Origin: Vicinamibacteraceae bacterium
GTDB taxonomy: Bacteria; Acidobacteriota; Vicinamibacteria; Vicinamibacterales; JAFNAJ01
DNA length: 34,876 nt
Direction: 5' to 3'
NCBI GenBank assembly: GCA_023384595.1
Contig: JAHDVQ010000016.1
Span: 1 to 34,876, forward strand
Numbering within the stretch: position 1 is the stretch's first letter; the number at the start of each line of letters is the position of its first letter. A model generated the notes under the pieces. It searched no databases. It was not told the DNA's origin and worked only from the letters and a program-made list of their open reading frames with translations. This document shows, piece by piece, positions 27,371 through 34,876 of the stretch. Made by a program: the position numbers and the translations under genes.

Positions 27371-28687
27371 TCAGGCGACGAGGTCCTTGGGCAGCTGCTC
27401 GAGCAGCGTGTCTTCGAGGGCGGCCCTCAGCGGCTCGATGGTCACCCGGTCGATGACGTCGCTGGCGAAGGCGTGCACGAGCATCGCCCGGGCCTCGGCC
27501 GCGCCGATGCCGCGCGCGCGCAGGTAGAAGAGCGACTCGGCGTCGAGCTGGCCGACCGTCGCCCCGTGCGTGCACTTCACGTCGTCGGCGAAGATCTCGA
27601 GCTGCGGCTTCGTGTTGATCGTGGCGTCGTCGGAGAGCAGCAGGACCTTGTTGGTCTGCTTGGCGTCGGTCTTCTGCGCGTCGGGCCGTACGAAGATCTT
27701 GCCGTTGAACACGCCCTTCGAATGGCCGTCGAGCATCCCCTTGTAGATCTCGTGGCTCTCGCAGTGCGGCTTGGCATGCACGATGGCCGTGTGATTGTCG
27801 ATGAGCCGCCGGTCGTGTCCGAGGTACAGGCCGTTCAGCGTGCACGCGATGCCCTCGGCGTCGAGCAACGCGTTGACGTCGTTGCGGGCGAGGGCGCCGC
27901 CGAAGGTGAAGCTCTGCTGGGCGAAGACGGCCGCCTTCTCGAGGTAGATGTGGGTGCTCGAGATGTGCGTCGCGGCCATGCTCTCGCGCTGCACGCGATA
28001 GTGCTCGGTGTGCGAGTGCTCGCCGACGACGAACTCGGTCACCGCGTTGGTGAAGTAGGCGGCCCCGGGCCGGCCCGCGTAGCTCTCGATGAGCGTCAGG
28101 CTGCTGCGGTCGCCGACGACCACGATGGTGCGCGGGTGGGTCGCCGCCGGGGCGTCGGTGGTCGTGTAGTAGAGCACGTGCACGGGGTCGGCGATGGAGA
28201 CGCCCGACGGGATGTAGAGGAACCCGCCGTCCCCGGTGAACGCGGTGTTGAGGGCGCAGAAGGCGTGCGCGTCGAAGGCCGCGCACTTCGAGAAGTACGG
28301 ATCGACCAGCCCCGGATCGCTCGCGAGCACCTCGCCGAGCGAACCGATGATGACGCCCTTCGGCAGCGAGCGCGCGCTCGAGAGCGCGGGCGCGAACCGG
28401 CCGTTCACGAAGACGAGCAGCGTCGCCGAGAGCTGGCGGACGAGGAACGGAGCGAGGTCCGCCTGAGCGACCTCGGCCGCCGGCGCCTCGCCAAACGCCT
28501 GATCGGCGAGCGCGGTGACGTTGGTGAACCGCCACTCCTCGTCACGCGTCGTGGGGATGCCCAGGCGCGTGAACGCGTCCATGGCCGACCGGCGGGTGCC
28601 GGCGAGCCACGAGGGTTCCGAGGCGCGGCGGGCGGAGAGCTCTTCGAACTGCGCGGCGTAGGACGCCTGCGCGGAAGCCACGGCCAT
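27371..28687 (-). CDS. sufD: SufD, scaffold subunit of SufBCD
   Basis: A 438-residue partner of SufB in the SufBC2D complex, where new iron-sulfur clusters are built. The N-terminal helical part has RLGIPTTRDEEWRFTNVTAL, a SufD hallmark. The C-terminal beta-helix has GVFNGKIFVRPDAQKTDAKQ and VKCTHGATVGQLD; His374 in the latter corresponds by context to E. coli SufD His360, a cluster-assembly residue. ATG 28687 has AGGAGG eight bases upstream. It begins 13 bases after sufC. Like most SufD proteins it is less conserved than SufB but clearly its paralogue. Confidence 0.94.
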   Translation of the reverse strand: MAVASAQASYAAQFEELSARRASEPSWLAGTRRSAMDAFTRLGIPTTRDEEWRFTNVTALADQAFGEAPAAEVAQADLAPFLVRQLSATLLVFVNGRFAPALSSARSLPKGVIIGSLGEVLASDPGLVDPYFSKCAAFDAHAFCALNTAFTGDGGFLYIPSGVSIADPVHVLYYTTTDAPAATHPRTIVVVGDRSSLTLIESYAGRPGAAYFTNAVTEFVVGEHSHTEHYRVQRESMAATHISSTHIYLEKAAVFAQQSFTFGGALARNDVNALLDAEGIACTLNGLYLGHDRRLIDNHTAIVHAKPHCESHEIYKGMLDGHSKGVFNGKIFVRPDAQKTDAKQTNKVLLLSDDATINTKPQLEIFADDVKCTHGATVGQLDAESLFYLRARGIGAAEARAMLVHAFASDVIDRVTIEPLRAALEDTLLEQLPKDLVA

Positions 28688-28700
28688 GTCTGAATGCCTC

Positions 28701-29462
<762 letters not shown>

Positions 29463-29504
29463 CTCGTCCTTCGTCCTTCCGTGTTCCGGCCGCAGCCGTC
29501 GAAC

Positions 29505-30947
<1,443 letters not shown>

Positions 30948-31080
30948 GGTGCTCCTACGGATCGGCCTCGATGGGCCCCATTCCGTGCCGGCGGTGCGGC
31001 GGGCTCGGCGGCCAGGCCCGAAGCGGCGCAGGTATCCACCTGCGGCGCCGGGCCCGGTGCTAACCCGACCAAACTGGTCG
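30948..31080 (-). other. Leader of the suf operon
   Basis: This is the stretch from the inferred transcription start to sufB. It contains a six-base-pair hairpin (GCAGGT-ATCC-ACCTGC, 31028-31043) and a GC-rich near-palindrome beside it (31045-31060). I saw no known riboswitch. A role for these in control is possible but unproven. Confidence 0.4.
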
Positions 31081-31081
31081 G
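31065..31081. promoter_or_regulatory. IscR-like operator candidate at the suf start point
   Basis: A perfect inverted repeat, CCGACCA-AAC-TGGTCGG. It begins 6 bases after the -10 hexamer, so it covers the expected start point, a classical place for repression. Its core is YYGAC-N7-GTCRR, the layout of E. coli type 1 IscR sites; outer positions match only partly. An Rrf2-family iron-sulfur sensor is therefore a reasonable guess for the regulator, but no such gene is in the window. Confidence 0.6.
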
Positions 31082-31087
31082 TATTCC

Positions 31088-31116
31088 AATATACGACCTC
31101 TGGAGTCGGAGATCAA
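31088..31116 (-). promoter_or_regulatory. Sigma-70-type promoter of the suf operon
   Basis: On the minus strand, TTGATC (31116-31111, 4 of 6 consensus bases) and TATATT (31093-31088, 5 of 6) are separated by exactly 17 bases. It is one of the most AT-rich spots in the window and lies directly upstream of the palindrome. It is the best promoter seen here. Confidence 0.75.
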
Positions 31117-31122
31117 CCGGAG

Positions 31123-31164
31123 CCGGGCTACCCGAAGAGCTAGGACCGGGCTACCCGAAGAGCT
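31123..31164. repeat. 19-bp direct repeat over the nhaR stop codon
   Basis: CCGGGCTACCCGAAGAGCT occurs at 31123-31141 and again at 31146-31164, a 23-base period. The second copy holds the last codons and the stop of the LysR gene; the first copy lies just outside it, upstream of the suf -35 hexamer. It looks like a small tandem duplication. Confidence 0.85.
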
Positions 31165-32050
31165 TCGACCGGGCGGCCTCGGAGATGGCGACGACCGCGG
31201 GGTGCCGGAGCTTCTTCTCGACCGAGATCGCGAAGTACCGTTCCTTGATCTCGTCGGTGCGGCCCACGAGCGCCACGTCGTGCTGCCGCACGATGTCCTT
31301 CTCGACCACCAACGGCCCGGGGAAGAGGGTGCCGCTGCCTTCGCCGAAGACCTTCATCAGGGCGCTGTCCTCGAACTCCCCGACGATGTGGGGGCGGATG
31401 CCGTGGGTGTCGAACCACTGGTCGATGGCGCGGCGCAGCGCCGTGTTGCTCGTCGGCAGCAGCAGCGGGGCCTCGCCGAGACTCTCCGGGAACCGGCGCC
31501 GCAGGCGGGCGGCGGCCGCCTTGCCGGCGAACCAGCCGATGCCGCTCTCGCCGAGCACGTGGTTGAAGGCCTTGACGCTCGTGCCCGGCGGCATGGGCGT
31601 GTCGGCGAGCACCAGGTCGAGCTCGTGGATCGAGAGTTCGGCCAGGAGACGCTCGGTCTTGTCCTCGCGGCAAATGAGGTGCACGGGCACGTCCAGGGCC
31701 TGGGCGGGCTCGAGCAGACGCCGTACCACGAACTTGGGGAGGACGTCGGCGACGCCCACCACGAGCCGGAACGGCCGGCCCGTCGGCCTGTCGTTCAGCG
31801 TGTTCAGCAGCTCGCGGCCGAGGGCGAAGATGTCGTCGGCATAGCGGTAGACGAGCCGGCCGACCTCGGTGAGCACCAGCCCGCGCCCCTCGCGCTGGAA
31901 GAGCTGCTCGCCCAGGGCCTGCTCGAGCGCCTTGATCTGGCCGCTGATGGTCGGCTGCGTCAGGTTGAGCTCGGCGGCCGCCTTCACGACGCTCCCCTCG
32001 CGGGCGACCATCCAGAAGTAGAGCAGGTGGTGGTAGTTCAGCCACTGCAT
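31151..32050 (-). CDS. LysR-type regulator, NhaR-like
   Basis: A 299-residue transcription factor. The helix-turn-helix (LNYHHLLYFWMVAREGSVVK, then LTQPTISGQIKALEQALG) and the next phrases LFQREGRGLVLTEVGRLVYR and YADDIFALGRELL follow E. coli NhaR closely, as do VGVADVLPK, GEFEDSALMKVFGEGSGTLF and the tail HPAVVAISEAARSKLF. NhaR senses sodium and activates the nhaA antiporter gene in E. coli. Here the divergent neighbour is a TerC/Alx-type gene, which could be its target. ATG 32050 is chosen because GGAGGGG (32062-32056) lies five bases upstream; a TTG at 32074 is the alternative. It is followed by the suf promoter in the same direction. Confidence 0.92.
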   Translation of the reverse strand: MQWLNYHHLLYFWMVAREGSVVKAAAELNLTQPTISGQIKALEQALGEQLFQREGRGLVLTEVGRLVYRYADDIFALGRELLNTLNDRPTGRPFRLVVGVADVLPKFVVRRLLEPAQALDVPVHLICREDKTERLLAELSIHELDLVLADTPMPPGTSVKAFNHVLGESGIGWFAGKAAAARLRRRFPESLGEAPLLLPTSNTALRRAIDQWFDTHGIRPHIVGEFEDSALMKVFGEGSGTLFPGPLVVEKDIVRQHDVALVGRTDEIKERYFAISVEKKLRHPAVVAISEAARSKLFG

Positions 32051-32078
32051 GCGTACCCCTCCGTATCGACTCAAACGA

Positions 32079-32108
32079 AGTATGGCATCATAACAATCGA
32101 CTTGTCCA
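32079..32108 (-). promoter_or_regulatory. Candidate promoter of the NhaR-like gene in the divergent gap
   Basis: On the minus strand, TGGACA (32108-32103, 5 of 6) and CATACT (32084-32079, 4 of 6) are 18 bases apart. They lie in a conspicuously AT-rich core (32075-32115) of the 110-base gap. TATG-N4-CATA (32081-32092) overlaps it and could be part of a LysR-type site. No convincing plus-strand promoter for the TerC gene was found. Confidence 0.4.
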
Positions 32109-32160
32109 ATATGTTTCCGAGGGCGATGCTGGATCCTGCGCGTCGAGCGCCTCCCTGCAC

Positions 32161-33234
32161 ATGAACACCCTGCTCTTCCCGTTTGCCGAGTACTGGTGGC
32201 TCTACGCCGCCTTCTCCGCGTTCGTCCTCCTCCTGCTCGCCCTCGACCTCGGCGTGTTCCACCGCAAGGCGCACGAGGTGTCGTTTCGCGAAGCCACCAT
32301 CTGGAGCGTCGTCTGGGTGACCCTCGCCCTCGCGTTCAACTACGGGTTCTACCTGTACGCCGCGTCGACCTTCGACGACAACCCGCGGCTGCTCGCGATT
32401 CCCGGGTTCAGTCCGGACGACGCCGCCCGGCAGGTCGGCCTCGAGTTCCTCACCGGCTACATCGTCGAGAAGGCGCTCGCCGTCGACAACATCTTCGTGT
32501 TCGTCGTCGTCTTCGGGTACTTCGCCATTCCGGCGAAGTACCAGCACCGGGTCCTGTTCTACGGCATCATCGGGGCGCTCGTCTTCCGCGCGCTCTTCAT
32601 CGCCATGGGATCGGTGCTGATGCAGTACCACGCGGTGGTGGTGGCCTTCGGTGCGCTGCTCATCCTCACCGGGGTGAAGATGATGTTCGCGCCCGAGAAG
32701 CCCATGGACCCGTCGCGAAACCCCGTCATCCGGCTCTTCACGCGCGTGATGCCGGTCGCGCCGGCCCTCGACGGCCAACGGTTCTTCACGAAGATCGCGG
32801 GGCGGTGGCACGCCACGCCGCTGCTCGTGGCGCTGCTCTTCCTCGAGATGAGCGACATCATCTTCGCCGTCGATTCGGTGCCGGCGATCTTCGCCCTCAC
32901 GCGCGAGCCCCTCATCGTCTTCACGTCGAACATCTTCGCGATTCTCGGGCTGCGGGCGATGTACTTCATGCTCGCCGGCGCCGTCGATCGGTTCCACCTG
33001 CTGAAGTTCGGCCTCGCGGTCGTGCTCGTGTTCGTGGGACTGAAGATGGTGTGGCTGAACGACGCGTTCGGGGGCAAGTTCCCCATCACGTGGTCGCTCG
33101 GCTTCATCCTCGCGGTGATCCTGGCGTCGGTGGCGGCCTCGCTCCTCTTCCCGCGCCGGCCTCGCTCCGCCGGCGGTGAGGATGCGCTGCGCGGCGTCGA
33201 CGCGCCGGCGCCGTTCGCGCCGGAACGGCAGTAA
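32161..33234 (+). CDS. TerC/Alx-family integral membrane protein
   Basis: A 357-residue protein with about nine hydrophobic helices. The two family signatures are present: LEFLTGYIVEKALAVDNIFV and LEMSDIIFAVDSVPAIFALT, each with the acidic residues thought to bind metal. The N-terminus (LDLGVFHRKAHEVSFREA) is that of the Alx branch, whose members in E. coli and Bacillus are linked to manganese export and alkaline pH. The tail (about 325-357) is a hydrophilic Arg/Ala/Pro-rich extension. The ATG at 32161 has no strong ribosome site; no other start fits. It is divergent from the NhaR-like gene and followed by a hairpin. Confidence 0.93.
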   Translation: MNTLLFPFAEYWWLYAAFSAFVLLLLALDLGVFHRKAHEVSFREATIWSVVWVTLALAFNYGFYLYAASTFDDNPRLLAIPGFSPDDAARQVGLEFLTGYIVEKALAVDNIFVFVVVFGYFAIPAKYQHRVLFYGIIGALVFRALFIAMGSVLMQYHAVVVAFGALLILTGVKMMFAPEKPMDPSRNPVIRLFTRVMPVAPALDGQRFFTKIAGRWHATPLLVALLFLEMSDIIFAVDSVPAIFALTREPLIVFTSNIFAILGLRAMYFMLAGAVDRFHLLKFGLAVVLVFVGLKMVWLNDAFGGKFPITWSLGFILAVILASVAASLLFPRRPRSAGGEDALRGVDAPAPFAPERQ

Positions 33235-33249
33235 CGGCGGCAGCCGCTC

Positions 33250-33271
33250 CGCGCCGCGCATCGGCGGCGCG
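33250..33271 (+). terminator. GC hairpin after the TerC gene
   Basis: Arms CGCGCCGC and GCGGCGCG pair over eight bases with a six-base loop GCATCG, 15 bases after the stop codon. No T-run follows, so it is a weak intrinsic terminator at best. Confidence 0.4.
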
Positions 33272-33296
33272 TGCGCCGGCGGGCGCGTGCCTGCCC

Positions 33297-33302
33297 TACA
33301 AT
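33297..33302 (+). promoter_or_regulatory. -10-like hexamer just before purE
   Basis: TACAAT (5 of 6 consensus) lies seven bases before ATG 33310. If used, the transcript would begin at or next to this ATG, giving a leaderless purE message. No -35 hexamer is evident and no ribosome site is present, which fits that idea. Confidence 0.35.
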
Positions 33303-33309
33303 GTCGGGC

Positions 33310-33804
33310 ATGAGCGACCCCGTCGCACCGCTTGTCGGCATCATCATGGGATCGAAGTCCGACTGGGAGACCATGAAGCACGCCGCCGACGTGCTCGCGC
33401 GCTTCGACGTGCCGCACGAACGCCGCGTCGTGTCGGCGCACCGGACGCCGGCATGGATGGCCGAGTACGCGGGGGCGGCCGAGGCCCGCGGACTCGAGGT
33501 GATCATCGCCGGCGCCGGCGGCGCGGCCCACCTTCCCGGGATGGTGGCCTCGCACACCCTCGTGCCCGTCATCGGCGTGCCCGTCCAGAGCCGCGCGCTG
33601 AACGGGCTCGACTCGCTGCTGTCCATCGTGCAGATGCCGGGAGGCGTCCCTGTGGCGACGATGGCCATCGGCACGGCCGGGGCGACCAACGCGGGGCTGC
33701 TGGCGGTGGCGATGCTGGCCGTGACGCGTCCCGACCTGCGTGAACGCCTCCGCGCGTGGCGCGCCGAACAGACGGCGGCCGTCGCCGGGGACTCCGTCCT
33801 GTGA
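33310..33804 (+). CDS. purE: PurE, N5-carboxyaminoimidazole ribonucleotide mutase
   Basis: A 164-residue enzyme of purine synthesis. It converts N5-CAIR, made by PurK, to CAIR. The diagnostic segments are present: [27 protein letters not shown] with its conserved histidine, [19 protein letters not shown], and [20 protein letters not shown]. The adjacent purK shows it is the class I mutase and not the animal-type carboxylase. The start may be ATG 33310 or ATG 33301 (three residues longer); the first is preferred because the second overlaps a -10-like hexamer. The stop codon overlaps the purK GTG start (GTGA). Confidence 0.96.
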   Translation: MSDPVAPLVGIIMGSKSDWETMKHAADVLARFDVPHERRVVSAHRTPAWMAEYAGAAEARGLEVIIAGAGGAAHLPGMVASHTLVPVIGVPVQSRALNGLDSLLSIVQMPGGVPVATMAIGTAGATNAGLLAVAMLAVTRPDLRERLRAWRAEQTAAVAGDSVL

Positions 33805-34876
33805 GCGCGCCGATTCTGCCTGGCTCCACCGTCGGCGTGCTCGGCAGCGGGCAGCTCGGACGCATGTTCGCCATCGCCGCGCGCCGGATGGGGTATCGCG
33901 TCCACGTGCTCTCGCCCGACGACGACACCCCGACGGGCCAGGTGGCCGACGTCGAGGTGCAGGCTGCCTACGACGACCTCGACGCCGTTCGCGCGTTCTC
34001 GCGCCAGGTCCAGGTGGTGACCTTCGAATTCGAGAACGTGCCGGCGGCGACGGCCGCGGCCGCCGCCGGGTGCGCGCCCGTGCGGCCGGCCGGCCAGGTG
34101 CTGCACACCACGCAGAACCGCGCCCGCGAGAAGCAGTTCCTGGCCGGCATCGGCCTTCCCGTGACCCCGTTCGCCTTCGTGAAGAGCTGGGCCGAGCTCG
34201 ACGAGGCCGTGCAGCGGCTCGGCATGCCGGCCGTGCTCAAGACCGCCAGCTTCGGGTACGACGGCAAGGGGCAGTGGCTCGTCGACACCCCCGAGGCCAC
34301 CGAGGCCGCGTGGCAGGCGGCCGGCGGACAGCCGGCGGTGGTCGAGTCGTTCATCCGCTTCGAGCGCGAGTTGTCGGTGGTGGCCGCGCGCGGCCTCGAT
34401 GGCGCGTTCGTGGCCTTCGACCCGGTCGAAAACCGGCACGCGCGGCACATCCTCGACGTGACGATTGCGCCGGCCGGTGTTCCCGACCGCGTCGCGCGCG
34501 AGGCCGTCGACATCACCCGCGCGGTGCTCGACTCGCTCGACGTGGTCGGCGTGCTCTGCGTGGAGTTCTTCCTCACGCGCGACCACCGGCTGCTCATCAA
34601 CGAGCTGGCGCCGCGGCCCCACAACTCGGGACATCACACCGTGGACTCGTGCGTGACGAGTCAGTTCGAACAGCAACTGCGGGCCGTGTGCGGGCTGCCG
34701 CTGGGCTCGGCCGAGCGGCTGGCGCCGGCGGCGATGGTGAACCTGCTCGGAGACCTGTGGACGGCAGGGGAGCCAGACTGGGCCCGCGCCCTCGCGCTCG
34801 GCGACGTCAAGCTTCACCTGTACGGCAAGAAGGAGCCGCGGCCCGGCCGGAAGATGGGGCACATCACCGCGCTTGG
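33801..34876 (+). CDS. purK: PurK, N5-carboxyaminoimidazole ribonucleotide synthase, 3' end beyond the window
   Basis: About 358 residues are visible of an ATP-grasp enzyme that joins bicarbonate to aminoimidazole ribonucleotide using ATP. The N-terminal nucleotide fold has [20 protein letters not shown]; the ATP-grasp part has [33 protein letters not shown] and [13 protein letters not shown]; the metal/ADP-binding signature [18 protein letters not shown] is complete. The last visible residues ([10 protein letters not shown]) are near the family's C-terminus, so only a short tail is missing. It starts at GTG 33801, overlapping the purE stop codon, and is translationally coupled to it. Confidence 0.96.
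   Translation, partial: MSAPILPGSTVGVLGSGQLGRMFAIAARRMGYRVHVLSPDDDTPTGQVADVEVQAAYDDLDAVRAFSRQVQVVTFEFENVPAATAAAAAGCAPVRPAGQVLHTTQNRAREKQFLAGIGLPVTPFAFVKSWAELDEAVQRLGMPAVLKTASFGYDGKGQWLVDTPEATEAAWQAAGGQPAVVESFIRFERELSVVAARGLDGAFVAFDPVENRHARHILDVTIAPAGVPDRVAREAVDITRAVLDSLDVVGVLCVEFFLTRDHRLLINELAPRPHNSGHHTVDSCVTSQFEQQLRAVCGLPLGSAERLAPAAMVNLLGDLWTAGEPDWARALALGDVKLHLYGKKEPRPGRKMGHITAL

Noticed and set aside
32051-32160. yybP-ykoY manganese riboswitch before the TerC/Alx gene
   Set aside because: The gap is short and AT-rich, and I could not find the conserved paired helices or internal loop of that class.

Overview
The window is very GC-rich and densely packed. It carries 20 genes, of which the first and last run off the edges. 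Gene content suggests a soil-type Acidobacteriota bacterium, perhaps of the Vicinamibacteria: UPF0182 membrane protein, a SufBCDSUT iron-sulfur operon, exported dipeptidyl peptidase IV, dipeptidyl peptidase III, poly-HAMP hybrid kinases, and many exported proteins with Ala-rich signal peptides. This placement is inferred from gene content only; no rRNA or tRNA gene is visible to anchor it.

Layout. (1) 1-1639, minus strand: a signal-peptide DUF4412-like protein followed six bases later by a MetF-like reductase that runs off the left edge. (2) 1814-4102, plus: a PAS-PAS-PAS-GAF-GGDEF diguanylate cyclase, which converges on a secreted DPP IV-type peptidase (4149-6398, minus) across a perfect 28-bp palindrome. 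(3) 6492-12032, plus: three genes that overlap end to start, namely a metallo-beta-lactamase/beta-CASP ribonuclease-like protein, cytosolic dipeptidyl peptidase III, and an exported HEAT-repeat protein ending in a cyclophilin domain. The last overlaps tail to tail with a Tat-exported LD-carboxypeptidase (12025-13089, minus). (4) 13350-21018, plus: a four-gene signalling operon, consisting of a 1506-residue soluble poly-HAMP/GAF hybrid histidine kinase with three receiver domains, CheR, stand-alone CheB, and a second hybrid kinase (REC-HisKA-HATPase-REC). There is no chemoreceptor, CheW or CheA in it. (5) 21043-24871, minus: a UPF0182 membrane protein and an exported protein of unknown function. 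(6) 24919-30947, minus: sufB-sufC-sufD-sufS-sufU-sufT, preceded by a clear sigma-70-type promoter with a 17-bp inverted repeat at the presumed start point. (7) 31151-33234: an NhaR-like LysR regulator divergent from a TerC/Alx-family membrane protein. (8) 33310-34876, plus: purE and the start of purK.

How the parts work together. The Suf genes form a complete pathway: SufS and SufU mobilise sulfur, SufBCD is the scaffold, and SufT helps maturation. The promoter palindrome matches the half-site geometry of IscR-type operators, although no Rrf2-family regulator gene is nearby. The two peptidases, the exported cyclophilin and the LD-carboxypeptidase suggest protein and peptidoglycan turnover. 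The kinase-CheR-CheB-kinase operon is the most intriguing unit, because it couples adaptation enzymes to a cytosolic poly-HAMP sensor instead of to a receptor.

No stretch over 300 bases lacks a gene; the longest gap is 13090-13349. I saw no insertion sequence, prophage, CRISPR array, tRNA, rRNA or origin.
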